From contig JAWQFQ010000009.1 of assembly GCA_035967975.1 (NCBI GenBank), positions 25,304 to 89,303 of the forward strand: a stretch of 64,000 bases of DNA, given 5' to 3'. This DNA is from Scytonema sp035967975 (lineage in GTDB: Bacteria; Cyanobacteriota; Cyanobacteriia; Cyanobacteriales; Nostocaceae). The notes below the pieces were generated by a model. The model had not been told where the DNA came from. It was given only the letters and a program-made list of their open reading frames with translations, and did not search any database. The translations under genes were made by a program, and so were the position numbers. Positions 26,001-35,017 of the stretch are shown here, piece by piece (within the stretch, counting starts at the first letter, position 1; the number at the start of each line of letters is the position of its first letter).

Positions 26001-28534
26001 GTGGTATTGGTAGTGAGGTGGGAAGGGAAGCAATTGGTAATGCCGGAGATATAAATATTACAAGCGGTTCCCTGTTATTGAATAATGGTAGTCAACTTTC
26101 TACAAGCACTTCCGGAAAAGGTAATGCAGGTAGCATATTTTTAAGTGCTAAAGATTCCATTTCTCTGACAGGAAATGCTCGATTTTACAGCATGGTCAGA
26201 GTAAATGCGGTAGGTAAAGGTGGCAATATCGAAATCGACGCAAACTCCTTATCTCTTGAAGATTCCTCTTGGCTAATGTCTAGCACCTACGGGCAAGGTT
26301 CTGCTGGTAGTGTCATAATTAATGTTCGTGACAACGTTTTATTCAATGGGGGTAGAATTTATAGTACGGTGGAGACTAGAAGTGTAGGTAATGGGGGTAA
26401 TATTTTTATCAAAGCTGGAAATCTAACCCTAGATAATGGCAGTTTACAAACTTTAGTACGAGGTGCTTATGAGGATTTTCCTGCTGGAAGAGGTAATGCA
26501 GGTGAGATCAACATAGACGTTCGAGATACAATAAATATTTCTGGGGTTGATGGTGGAGTTTACAGCCTAGTAGAAGAAGAAACTGTAGGGAATGGGGGAA
26601 ATATAAATATCAAAACAGGTTCGCTGCTTGTTTCCAACGGTGCAGAACTACTGGCAAGTATCTTGGGAAAAGGTTCCGCAGGAAATATTAGTATTGATGC
26701 TCGTGAAAATGTCCAGTTTGATGGAGCCAACGCTTACAGCACCATAGGATATTTGGGAGATGGGAATGGAGGAGATATCAATATTAAAGCTAGGTTGTTA
26801 TTTTTTACCAATGGGACAGAAATTGGTGTCAGCACTTTTGGTATTGGTTCCGCAGGTAATTTAATACTTAATGCTCGTGAAAATATTTTATTTGATAATA
26901 CCAGAGCATACAGTGCTGTTGTTGAAAATGCGATTGGAAATGGGGGTGAGATTCGTATTAATACAGCAAACCTTTCTGTTATCAATGATGCTTTTTTCAA
27001 TACTGCCACTGATGGTCAAGGTTCATCTGGTAATGTAATTATTGATGCACGCGGACGTGTTTTGTTTGATAAAGGTAGTGTTTTTAGTAGTGTAATTGAA
27101 AATGCAGTCGGAAACGGAGGAGAGATTCGTATCAACGCAGAATTAGTTTCACTAATGAATAAATCGGGACTACAAGCCAGCACTTTTGGAAGAGGAAATG
27201 CGGGAAATATAATAATCAATGCCCGCGATCGCATATCCTTTAATGAGGGAAGTTTAGCCCTGAGTCAAATCAGACAAGGAGGTGTGGGTAAAGGAGGGGA
27301 TATTCGTATCACTACAAACTCCTTATCACTGACAAATGGCAGTCTATTTACTGCTAGCACTTTCGGAGAGGGTGAAGCTGGAAATCTTCAAATACGAGCC
27401 AATGACAGCATTAATATTATAGGAAGTAGTATCTCTGAAAATTTGACTAGCGGTTTATATTCGACTACTAATGAAAACTCCGTTGGTAAGGGAGGAAATA
27501 TCACCGTAGATACCAAAAACTTTCGTTTATCAGAAGGTGGATTATTAAGTACCCGCACCAGAACGGATAGTCAGGGTGGTAATATCACTGTCAATACTGA
27601 TAATCTTGAAGTAATTAACGGGGGACAGCTTTTAACCACAACTTTTAGCAGTGGTCGTGCAGGTGCGATAAGTATTAATGCTACTAAAAGAGTTGTCATT
27701 GATGGTAGCGATGCAACTTTTAATGACAGAATTGCTAGATTTCCCGATATATTAGACGACAGAGATGCAACAGCCAACAGTGGTTTATTTGTCAGTTCCA
27801 CAGGTTCAGGAACCACAGGTGACATCTTTGTAACTACCCCCAAAATCACCCTCGATCATGGTGGACGCATCAACGCTGAATCTACATCCGGTAACGGCGG
27901 TAACATCAACCTGACTGTCAGCGACCTACTCTTAATGCGTCGTAGTGGTAAAATTTCCACCAATGCAGGTACAGCCCAGCAAGGCGGTGATGGTGGTAAT
28001 ATAGATATCAATTCTCGATTCATAGTTGCTATTCCCAACGAAAATAGCGATATCACCGCTAACGCTTTTACTGGTGCGGGTGGTAAAGTCCAAATTACCT
28101 CCCTCGGTGTTTTCGGAATCGAACCGCGTCAAACAGCAAATGATATTACTAGCGATATTACAGCGAGTTCGGAACAAGGCGTTCAAGGTGTGACTGCTAT
28201 TAACGCACCTGATAACAGTGCGATTCAAAATAGTCTCAACCAATTATCCGATAATCCCATTGATGCAAATGCGTTAATCGCCAATAGTTGCTTTGCACGT
28301 CGCGATAGTCCCCAGGGTGGTACATTCTTTATCATCGGTAAAGGTGGTTTACCCGAACGTCCAGGGGAAGGTGGAGTTTCGACTTTTGCAACTGGTAAGA
28401 TGCAGGGTGTACCAAGGGAAAATCAGTCATCAACTTCCCGTCCAAGGTGGAAAATTGGCGACCCAATTGTGGAACCGACTGGAGTATATACCCTTGCGAA
28501 TGGTAAGCGGGTATTGGGTCGGGAGTGCGATTAA
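23057..28534 (+). CDS. Giant filamentous-haemagglutinin / S-layer family protein with ~58-residue beta-helix repeats
   Basis: The 1825-residue protein has a signal peptide (about 1-41), a TPS haemagglutination domain (about 42-280; LFLINPNGIVFGENA near 138, LVATTANSVQFG) and then about twenty imperfect repeats of some 58 residues with the pattern VGNGGDI-I-AGSL...ASSFG-GDAG-IFI-A-D-ISF. This forms a long beta-helix. The C-terminal block (GTFFIIGKGGLPERPGEGG, RPRWKIGDPIVEP, GRECD end) is almost the same as in the protein at 14712-17480. It should be exported across the outer membrane by a TpsB pore encoded elsewhere and work in adhesion or surface coating. The repeats make the gene prone to length change. 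Confidence 0.9.
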   Translation: MGEKLPLMKRDRWLKRCWKSGLLGLLGWLSISVFACKTLAQQSNIVPDNTLGAESSQVLPNYQGQPIEVITGGATRGINLFHSFREFNVSEGRGAYFFSPNADIQNILTRVTGSNRSDILGTLGTFGESPANLFLINPNGIVFGENASLDVQGSLVATTANSVQFGDRGSFNASIPQLPSQLLTINPSAFLFNAIANQRIINRSRANTNVLGSATMGLQVPNGKSLLLLGGDIDVDSGGLFAFGGRVELGGLSTRGTVGIQENGNNLSFSFPDDVERADVFFRNDAFVNVSSAGGGNININARNVNFSESGLRAGISVGNGTTTSKAGNIVINAIETVSLTKDSYIFNTLQRRATGKAGDIHINTGYLNLDNGSTFVVSTYGNGDAGNLFINVSDAVSLTGRNTEIFNDVEPGAVGNGGEINIKAGSLILSERAQIEASVISGGRNQPAGRGNAGNVNIDVRGNFSLLGVRDNTSDSNNTAIFNTLGNGSVGAGGNINIKANSVLLTDGGQLGTSTFGRGNAGNILIQATDDIFLDKGYVSSLVIRGAVGNGGNISINSGTLTLNNGALLQTSVQSIFNNEPAGLGNAGTIKIDVRDAVTVSERGSRISSTVGNGGIGNGGDISIKAGSLFVDHQAEIIASSFGQGDAGSIFIEALDKISFNNGFAFSTIGREAVGNGGDISIKTGSLFVNGNGQLIASSFGKGDAGNIFIEGRDRVSFNGGSAESDINIGAVGDSGDINIKAGSLFASNDAFISASTYGRGNSGNITLNASDSMNLTNAQIFSTVEAGGVGKGGDIDVKASTLSLFDSAQFVTSVRKADENQLAGQGNAGNINVNVTGAVTFSGIKNGFSSGIFSDAETGTIGNGGSINITSGSLLLSDQAKLLASTHGQGDAGKISITASDSIFINDARIFSTVEAGGVGNAGDIDINAASLSLQNIAQIQTLVRGANDNLPAARGNAGNVNVNVTGTVAIANNQDKYVSGIGSEVGREAIGNAGDINITSGSLLLNNGSQLSTSTSGKGNAGSIFLSAKDSISLTGNARFYSMVRVNAVGKGGNIEIDANSLSLEDSSWLMSSTYGQGSAGSVIINVRDNVLFNGGRIYSTVETRSVGNGGNIFIKAGNLTLDNGSLQTLVRGAYEDFPAGRGNAGEINIDVRDTINISGVDGGVYSLVEEETVGNGGNINIKTGSLLVSNGAELLASILGKGSAGNISIDARENVQFDGANAYSTIGYLGDGNGGDINIKARLLFFTNGTEIGVSTFGIGSAGNLILNARENILFDNTRAYSAVVENAIGNGGEIRINTANLSVINDAFFNTATDGQGSSGNVIIDARGRVLFDKGSVFSSVIENAVGNGGEIRINAELVSLMNKSGLQASTFGRGNAGNIIINARDRISFNEGSLALSQIRQGGVGKGGDIRITTNSLSLTNGSLFTASTFGEGEAGNLQIRANDSINIIGSSISENLTSGLYSTTNENSVGKGGNITVDTKNFRLSEGGLLSTRTRTDSQGGNITVNTDNLEVINGGQLLTTTFSSGRAGAISINATKRVVIDGSDATFNDRIARFPDILDDRDATANSGLFVSSTGSGTTGDIFVTTPKITLDHGGRINAESTSGNGGNINLTVSDLLLMRRSGKISTNAGTAQQGGDGGNIDINSRFIVAIPNENSDITANAFTGAGGKVQITSLGVFGIEPRQTANDITSDITASSEQGVQGVTAINAPDNSAIQNSLNQLSDNPIDANALIANSCFARRDSPQGGTFFIIGKGGLPERPGEGGVSTFATGKMQGVPRENQSSTSRPRWKIGDPIVEPTGVYTLANGKRVLGRECD

Positions 28535-30094
28535 CTAGCGCACAAACTTTAAACTTTCTGCTTTTTGAACCATAAAATCAGTGAAAATGCTGAGAATGGT
28601 GCGTTTGCGTAACTTGATATTCGCATTAATTGACATCCCTGATTGCAAAGGAACTTGACGGTTATTAATTAATAGTGTTTGTCCATCTAACCGAACTTTT
28701 GCAGGAAAACGCCAATATTGATAAATTTGGTCGGGTGGTAAAGCATCAGAACCAATTTCAATTAATTTACCTTTAATATCACCATATTCTTGGAAGGGAA
28801 AAGAATCTATTCTCACATCAACTTTTTGTCCTTCTTTCACAAATCCAATATCACGGTTAGTGATGTAAACTTGAGCGACTAAATTATCAGTAGGAACTAT
28901 TTTTAGTATAGGTTCGCTGGAGTTAACAACAAAGCCTGAAAATTTGGCTTTGAGTTCAAAAATTGTTCCGTTGACGGGAGAGTTAATTGTTTGATATTTC
29001 AAGGTTTCTTTGGCTTGAATTAACTTACTATCAATATCGCTCACTTGGCTGTTTATCTCTAAAATTCGCTGTTGATTCTCTAAAATAACTTTACTTAATT
29101 GACTATCTATGTCAGCAAGTCTTTGCTCATTTGTGGTGATTTTAGCTAGTAAATCTTCCTGAGATAATGCAACACTGCTGCGAAGTTTTGACTGAGATTG
29201 AGCAAGAGCTAATTGCAATCGCCGTTGCTCCTTAGTGAATCTAATAACTTCCGCTTTTTTTGTGCTTACATCCTGTTGCTGTTTAAGATATTGTAACTGG
29301 GAGATTGCTCCGTCTTTTAGCAGTGGTTTAAATTTATTGATGATGTTTTGATTGATATTCAATAATTCTTTTGCACTATCTATTTGTGCTTGATTTTGGA
29401 AGATTTGCTGTTGTATTTGCTCCGATTCTAACTTTGCTGCTTCTAAACGCGATGCTAATTCGGTTTGACGATTGTACAAACGCAACTGCTGGTCTGGTGT
29501 GAGATGAACTTCAGAGTCAAAACCCTGTAACTGCGTGCGATAAAGTTGATTTTCTGAGGCGATCGCAACTCGACTTTTAGTTAAATAAGCTAGTTCTGGT
29601 TTAATCCCTAGTAAGTTTATCAACTTTGTTACTTCTATACGGGGAATATTTCCTTTAATTTGACTTAGATAAAAATCCTTTTCTTGTTGTAAAACTTGTT
29701 TTTTTTGTAAAAGAGATACCCGATTTTTCTGTAATGCAGCCAATTCTGCTGTCGTAGTGGTTTGTGACAAATTAACCAAGATTTGACCCTTCTTAACTTG
29801 TTGACCATCTTGAACGTGAATTTCTTTAACTACACCACCAACAGGTGCTTGAATTTCTTGAACTGCACTTTTTGGTTCAAGTTTTCCTGTCACTGAGATT
29901 GATTCTTCAATTTGAAAAACTGAAGCCCAAATTACAGTAAAACCTGTAATTCCAATGATACCCCAAGCAATTAAGCGCGACCAAGTTGGAGATTGTTGAA
30001 GGAGAACTGGTTGTTCTAATTGAAGTTGATGTTGAATCATGGGATTTAAAATTTTTGTTTGTTTACTTGTCAAACCGTTGGTAGGGGCGAACAT
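28535..30094 (-). CDS. HlyD-family membrane-fusion protein of type I secretion
   Basis: The 519-residue protein has a short cytoplasmic start, one transmembrane helix (about 39-61, RLIAWGIIGITGFTVIWASV), a split lipoyl-like domain (VQDGQQVKKGQILVNL near 97-112; INSPVNGTIFELKAKFSGFV near 370), a long coiled-coil hairpin (about 120-360) and a beta-barrel. HlyD links the inner-membrane exporter to a TolC-type outer-membrane channel. It is the last gene of a four-gene minus-strand group: RTX protein, PpiC, ABC exporter, HlyD. The gap to the exporter gene is only 34 bp. Confidence 0.9.
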   Translation of the reverse strand: MFAPTNGLTSKQTKILNPMIQHQLQLEQPVLLQQSPTWSRLIAWGIIGITGFTVIWASVFQIEESISVTGKLEPKSAVQEIQAPVGGVVKEIHVQDGQQVKKGQILVNLSQTTTTAELAALQKNRVSLLQKKQVLQQEKDFYLSQIKGNIPRIEVTKLINLLGIKPELAYLTKSRVAIASENQLYRTQLQGFDSEVHLTPDQQLRLYNRQTELASRLEAAKLESEQIQQQIFQNQAQIDSAKELLNINQNIINKFKPLLKDGAISQLQYLKQQQDVSTKKAEVIRFTKEQRRLQLALAQSQSKLRSSVALSQEDLLAKITTNEQRLADIDSQLSKVILENQQRILEINSQVSDIDSKLIQAKETLKYQTINSPVNGTIFELKAKFSGFVVNSSEPILKIVPTDNLVAQVYITNRDIGFVKEGQKVDVRIDSFPFQEYGDIKGKLIEIGSDALPPDQIYQYWRFPAKVRLDGQTLLINNRQVPLQSGMSINANIKLRKRTILSIFTDFMVQKAESLKFVR

Positions 30095-30128
30095 CCGTAC
30101 CTTGCGGGAAGGCTCCGCAACGCCCCTA

Positions 30129-33110
30129 CTAAATTTGTGTTTCTTGTTGTCTTTCCAAACAGTAGTAATAACCTTTGCGCGATATCAATTCTGCGTGGGT
30201 TCCCTGTTCTACCACAACACCAGAATCCATCACCAAAATCAGATCCGCTCTGCGTATTGTACTCAAACGGTGAGTGATGAAAAATACTGTTTTCTCTTGA
30301 AATGCGATCGCTAAATTACGACAGACTTGTGCTTCTGCGTTGTAGTCCAAAGCACTGGTTGCTTCATCAAGAACGAGAATTTGAGGATTTTGTAAAACAG
30401 TGCGGGCGATCGCAATTCTTTGTCGTTGTCCACCAGATAACCCAGAACCTCTTTCTCCAACTTGGGTATTATAACCGTTGGGCAAGTTCATAATAAAGTC
30501 GTGGGCAAATGCGACCTTCGCAGCAGCAATGATTTCTTCGTCGCTAGCATCTGGACAAGCCAAGGCTATATTTTCCCGTACCGTACCTTCAAAAAGTAAT
30601 GTATCTTGTAGTACTACTCCAATTTGACGACGTAAGGAATAAAGCTCTACTTTATTAATATCGTAACCGTCAATTAAGATTTTGCCAGACTGGGGTTCGT
30701 AAAGTCGAGGTAATAATTTTAGCAGAGTACTTTTACCGGAACCGCTTTGTCCGACAATACCAACGAAGGTTCGAGCTGGTATATCCAGATTAATATTGCG
30801 TAGTTGTAATTGTCCCAGTTGGTTAAAACTAAAACTCAGATTTTCATAGCGAACATTACCTATAATTTTCGGCATGAGAATGTTTTGCGTATCACTTTCA
30901 GTTTCTTGGGGAGTGTCGAGAATGTCACTCAAACGCTGCAGAGACAAGGCGGTTTCTTGAAAATTTTGCCATAGCTGTACCAGACGCAATAAAGGACTAG
31001 TAACGTAACCCGACAGTATACGAAAAGCAATCAATTGTCCGAGGGAAAGTTGTTGATGCAAAACTAAATATGCACCCACCCACAACACTAATAAACTAGA
31101 GAATTTATTTAGAAAACTGCTGATGGAACTGGCTGTCGTTTGGGTCGAAACAGTCTTGAAACCAGCATTGATATAACGAGTGTAACGCTCTTGCCATGAA
31201 TAACGCGATCGCAATTCCAAATTTTGGGCTTTGACTGTTTGCATCCCTGTCATTATTTCTACCAAATAGGAGTGGGTTTCAGCATTACGTTCGGCTTTGG
31301 TTTGTAACCGTCGTCGCATGACAGGGGAAACAAATAAGTTCAGTAAGGCAAATAGGGGTACAGTAGCAAGTGCAACAATAGTTAGCACCGGACTGTATAT
31401 CCCCATGACCAAGATGTAAACGACAGAAAATACCGCATCCATAACGACAGTTAGCGCAGTTCCTGTCAGAAACTGACGGATATTTTCCAGTTCACCAACC
31501 CGTGTTGCTAACTCTCCCACCGAACGACGTTCAAAGTAAGATAAAGGCAGACGTACAAGATGATTGATAACTTCCGAACCTAAAGAAACATCAATTCGAT
31601 TGGTAGTATCCACAAATAATTGGGTGCGAATGGCGGTGAGTACAGCTTCTGCGATCGCGACTACAAGGACAAATATACCGAACACCTCTAAACTGTCAGG
31701 ACTATTACCAACAATTACTTTATCAATAATTACCTGGGTTGCTAAGGGATTTACCAAACCAAATATTTGCACCACCATTGAAGCAACTAACACTTCAATT
31801 AAGACCTTACGGTAATGTTTTAATGCAGGTATAAACCAACGCAAACCAAATCGTGATTTGGGCGTGTGTTTATTCGGTTGTAGCAGCAAAACTTCACCAT
31901 TATTACCCCAAACTTGAGCAAAGTCAGTGATTTTGCGATGTACAAGTCCAATTTCAGGAATAGCAACGAGCAACTTTTGATGATAATTTTGATATATAAT
32001 GGCAAAGCTATCTTGCCAAGTAATCATCACAGGCATTTGTAGTTGAGGAATTGTGGTGACGGGAACTTTTACTATCTGAGTTGTTAAACCTAAAGATTCA
32101 GCAATTGCACCGCAAAATTGTAACGTTAAACCGCGATTGTGAGTCATTTGTTTACTCATAACCTGTCGCAGTATATCTCGCCGCAAAGGAATGTTGAAAT
32201 ATTGACTCAACATTTGGAAACAAGCTAAGACAGAATCTTGAGGATTTGTAGCTGAAAAAAATGGATATATTTGATGTTGTGGCTGATTTAATTGCGGTTG
32301 TGGAACAATTTCTGAAGCATACGGAATGTCGTTAGAATGAATCACCGGAGATTGATTTATTGTAATTGGCGATGTTTGTAATAAAGAGTTAGGTAACCCC
32401 AGCAAACGTATATTTAATTTTCTCGATATTCCTAAATTTATATCTTCAGATTCTATCTGACTACCCACAGCAAATTCTGATGAAGAACTGCTACTCACTA
32501 ACCACAAAAAATCTGGTTTTAAATCTAAAGATGATATTTTGTTAGTTGATGTTGATAAAATTATAGCCTTATCCAAACAATTGTGACTAAGACTTACTAA
32601 ATCAGTTTTACCATCAGCTCGACGATGGATTTCTTGTGCTAACAAATCATATATTTCTATTAATTCAATATGATTGTGTAATGCTTCAGCAAAAGCTATT
32701 TCCTGTTTTAATAATAAATCAAAATCAGCAATAGGTAAATCCAGACAAATAACTTCCGTTGAAGCAATTATAGTTTCACAAGCAATACCTCGGATGTGAG
32801 AAACCCAGCCTAGTATCTCACCAACAGAAAGTAACCGTAAAGTGACAGATTCATCAATACAAGAATCAAAACCTAAAAGACGAGCTTGTCCTTGATAGAT
32901 AATACTTATTTTTTCTGGCATTATTCCTCGCAACATGATAGCTTTTCCCATCCGATAGCGAGAAAATTCTATTTTAGGAATGAGACGCTTTAATGCTTTC
33001 TCTGATAACAAATTGAAAGGTGAAATATCAGATATAAATTCTTGAATATCATTTTGAGAAAATGTTTTTATCTGAGTAATCATCACTTTATCCTTTAATT
33101 TTTGTTTCAA
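30129..33110 (-). CDS. Type I secretion ABC exporter with cyclic-nucleotide-binding-like and inactive C39-like domains
   Basis: The 993-residue protein has a CRP-like cyclic-nucleotide-binding fold (about 10-150), a linker with LPNSLLQTSP, a peptidase-C39-like domain (about 290-420), six transmembrane helices (about 430-710) and an ATPase domain with Walker A GQSGSGKS, signature LSGGQRQR and LVLDEATSALD. In the C39 domain the usual D-C start of the active site reads QDSVLAC, so the catalytic Cys is Ser or displaced. This suggests a substrate-binding C39-like domain as in HlyB, not a leader protease. It probably exports the RTX protein encoded at 34061. The N-terminal cNMP-like domain could gate export (inference). 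Confidence 0.88.
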   Translation of the reverse strand: MKQKLKDKVMITQIKTFSQNDIQEFISDISPFNLLSEKALKRLIPKIEFSRYRMGKAIMLRGIMPEKISIIYQGQARLLGFDSCIDESVTLRLLSVGEILGWVSHIRGIACETIIASTEVICLDLPIADFDLLLKQEIAFAEALHNHIELIEIYDLLAQEIHRRADGKTDLVSLSHNCLDKAIILSTSTNKISSLDLKPDFLWLVSSSSSSEFAVGSQIESEDINLGISRKLNIRLLGLPNSLLQTSPITINQSPVIHSNDIPYASEIVPQPQLNQPQHQIYPFFSATNPQDSVLACFQMLSQYFNIPLRRDILRQVMSKQMTHNRGLTLQFCGAIAESLGLTTQIVKVPVTTIPQLQMPVMITWQDSFAIIYQNYHQKLLVAIPEIGLVHRKITDFAQVWGNNGEVLLLQPNKHTPKSRFGLRWFIPALKHYRKVLIEVLVASMVVQIFGLVNPLATQVIIDKVIVGNSPDSLEVFGIFVLVVAIAEAVLTAIRTQLFVDTTNRIDVSLGSEVINHLVRLPLSYFERRSVGELATRVGELENIRQFLTGTALTVVMDAVFSVVYILVMGIYSPVLTIVALATVPLFALLNLFVSPVMRRRLQTKAERNAETHSYLVEIMTGMQTVKAQNLELRSRYSWQERYTRYINAGFKTVSTQTTASSISSFLNKFSSLLVLWVGAYLVLHQQLSLGQLIAFRILSGYVTSPLLRLVQLWQNFQETALSLQRLSDILDTPQETESDTQNILMPKIIGNVRYENLSFSFNQLGQLQLRNINLDIPARTFVGIVGQSGSGKSTLLKLLPRLYEPQSGKILIDGYDINKVELYSLRRQIGVVLQDTLLFEGTVRENIALACPDASDEEIIAAAKVAFAHDFIMNLPNGYNTQVGERGSGLSGGQRQRIAIARTVLQNPQILVLDEATSALDYNAEAQVCRNLAIAFQEKTVFFITHRLSTIRRADLILVMDSGVVVEQGTHAELISRKGYYYCLERQQETQI

Positions 33111-33167
33111 TATTAATGTGGTTTGGAAGTTGTATATATATTAAGGTTACCCTCTGAATAAATCTTC

Positions 33168-33890
33168 TTAAGATTTAGCAATTTTCTGAATTTCTGCTGA
33201 TAACCATTGTTCAAATAATTCATTAATTAACCTCTGACGCATATCCTCATCAAATTGTGCTGGTAATAACTTTTCCAACCGTAAAATTACATACCACTCA
33301 CCAATCAAGCGTGGCGACCATAATTGACCTTCATTACTAACAGAAAGTAACTTACTAATAGCTGGATGGGGATGAGTTAAAGGAAAAGGTCCCATCATAC
33401 CCCCAGTATAAGCTTCAAAACCTTGAGAATATTCTCGCGCCAATTCGGCAAAAGGCTGTTCCCCAGCTTGAATCCGAAAGAAGATTTCATAAGCTATGTC
33501 TTTATCGTGATGACGGATAAGAGAATAAATGACTTGCTCTAAACTAGCCTTGCGTTTGAGAAAATATGACTCAACGTTTCTTTCCCAAGTAACAGTTTTA
33601 AATTTCTCAATTTTCAAATTACGAATGGCTAATTCTTGCATCTGTTCTACAGTGATACCTCGATTATTTAGCCAATTTTGACGCTCAGTCTCTGATGTAA
33701 TGCAGTGTTTATTTTCAAAATCCTTAATAGCAGCTACACATTCTGCATCTGTACAATAAATATCTTGGATTGCTTCGTCAATCACAATACCGCGCCAAAT
33801 ATGTGGTATCACTTGATAACGGTGTAAAAGAAAAGGAACTTCATCCGCGTAAAGAACTTTTTCTCCTATCTGTAAAATTGGTACATTCAT
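33168..33890 (-). CDS. Parvulin-type peptidyl-prolyl isomerase (PpiC/SurA-like) of the secretion operon
   Basis: The 240-residue protein begins with a helical part (1-120) and has a parvulin-like domain (about 125-215; AYEIFFRIQAGEQPFAELAREYSQ, then GGMMGPFP and LWSPRLIGEWYVILRLE). There is no signal peptide, so it acts in the cytoplasm or stays with the exporter. Parvulins catalyse cis-trans change at prolines and act as chaperones. It lies 57 bp before the exporter gene on the same strand, and upstream is the RTX gene. A role in holding the RTX substrate unfolded before export is a reasonable inference. Confidence 0.8.
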   Translation of the reverse strand: MNVPILQIGEKVLYADEVPFLLHRYQVIPHIWRGIVIDEAIQDIYCTDAECVAAIKDFENKHCITSETERQNWLNNRGITVEQMQELAIRNLKIEKFKTVTWERNVESYFLKRKASLEQVIYSLIRHHDKDIAYEIFFRIQAGEQPFAELAREYSQGFEAYTGGMMGPFPLTHPHPAISKLLSVSNEGQLWSPRLIGEWYVILRLEKLLPAQFDEDMRQRLINELFEQWLSAEIQKIAKS

Positions 33891-34060
33891 TAGTTAGTAT
33901 TCTCCTATCATGCAACTCACTTTTTACAAGACATAGAAAAAGCTAGTTAGCAATATGAAGTTCCTGTTTATGAAAACTCAATTGAATTAGGCTAAAAGCT
34001 TTTAGCAGTTGTATTTGAGAGAGATTAGGTGTAAGGAATAACCTTACTCACAACTAGAGA

Positions 34061-34510
34061 TTAAACCCAAAGGACGTCTCTGCTGGATGAGATATTGGTT
34101 GTGTCTTGGAACACGGCGATCGCGTCGTTATTGTAGTAAAGTACTGTATCTGTAGCAGAACTACCAAACCAGTTTCCTGTTTTTACGGTGTAGTTACCAC
34201 CTCTGTAAAGTTGGATTTTATCTATACCAGGTTGGAAATCAGTGATTCTTGCATAACCAGAGAGTTGGTAGTAAGCACCACTGCTACTTCCCAAAACAAA
34301 AGTATCGTAACCAGAACCACCAGATAAGACATCTTTATCAATCAAGCTACCGTAACCATCCAAGTAGTCATTTCCAGCACCACCAGATAAGGAGTCATTT
34401 CCAGCACGTCCATATAAAGTGTCATTTCCACCGTAACCGTATAAAGTGTCATCAGAGGAAGTTCCTGTGAGGATATCATTACGATTATCAAAACCTTGAA
34501 TTGTAGCCAT
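34061..34510 (-). CDS. Small RTX-type calcium-binding protein, probable type I secretion substrate
   Basis: With the ATG at 34510 the protein has 149 residues. Residues about 8-60 hold RTX nonapeptide repeats (GYGGNDTLYG, GRAGNDSLSG, GAGNDYLDG, LSGGSGYDTFVL) that bind calcium. The C-terminal part (ITDFQPGIDKIQL ... DVLWV) resembles the C-terminal domain of short RTX proteins, where the export signal lies. There is no N-terminal signal peptide. The start is chosen for GGAGA eight bases upstream; a TTG 15 bases earlier is less likely. It heads the secretion operon and is its obvious substrate. Confidence 0.85.
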   Translation of the reverse strand: MATIQGFDNRNDILTGTSSDDTLYGYGGNDTLYGRAGNDSLSGGAGNDYLDGYGSLIDKDVLSGGSGYDTFVLGSSSGAYYQLSGYARITDFQPGIDKIQLYRGGNYTVKTGNWFGSSATDTVLYYNNDAIAVFQDTTNISSSRDVLWV

Positions 34511-34809
34511 GAAAAATTTCTCCAATTTGTAAAAATTTTTTTGAGGTAAAAAACAGTTTTTCTATGAGTTAAAAACCCTTTTTGCTGTTGTCTAACAGTA
34601 CTGCTTCTTACCATCAGAGCACTTTTGTATTGCGCTCAATTAACACAATAAAAATTTGGTCAAAAAATTTGTTAAATGTTTCTGCCAAGTCAATAGCTAC
34701 TTTCTGCCATACACATTGCACTTTCGTGCCAATAGGAGCAACAAAGTCCTTAAAGCGCTTTGTTTATCCTCTGTTCAAATTATTTACGGTTAACAATAGT
34801 TGAGAAGCC

Positions 34810-34842
34810 AGAAACCCGGTTTCTTTAAGAAACCGGGTTTCT
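34810..34842. repeat. Palindromic element copy 3
   Basis: AGAAACCCGGTTTCTT and AAGAAACCGGGTTTCT form a near-perfect hairpin; TTACTTAACCGAGCAGTATTG follows. It flanks the haemagglutinin relic on the left. Confidence 0.92.
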
Positions 34843-34868
34843 AATTTTTACTTAACCGAGCAGTATTG

Positions 34869-34966
34869 AGTGTGGATGTTGGTGGTTCTTTTATAGCAAC
34901 TACTGCGAATGCGATCGCACTACTATTGTGAGTAATGTTGAAGTTGGAGGAGTTGGTTCACCAGGG
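34869..34966 (+). pseudogene. Relic of a filamentous-haemagglutinin (TPS) domain gene
   Basis: 34869-34919 encodes SVDVGGSFIATTANAIA, matching the (A)SLDVQGSLVATTANSVQ / LDIGGSFIATTADAV segment of the two intact proteins here. After a break, 34937-34966 encodes VEVGGVGSPG, matching the VELGGLSTRG / ISVGGLSGPG segment that lies about 100 residues further on in those proteins. The part between has been deleted. Palindromic elements abut on both sides. Confidence 0.7.
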
Positions 34967-34988
34967 AAGGGTTGGCGAGGGGCTCACC

Positions 34989-35017
34989 AAACCCGGTATC
35001 TTAGAGATACCGGGTTT
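34989..35017. repeat. Palindromic element copy 4
   Basis: AAACCCGGTATC and GATACCGGGTTT form a perfect 12-bp stem, nearly identical to copy 1. It flanks the haemagglutinin relic on the right. Confidence 0.92.
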
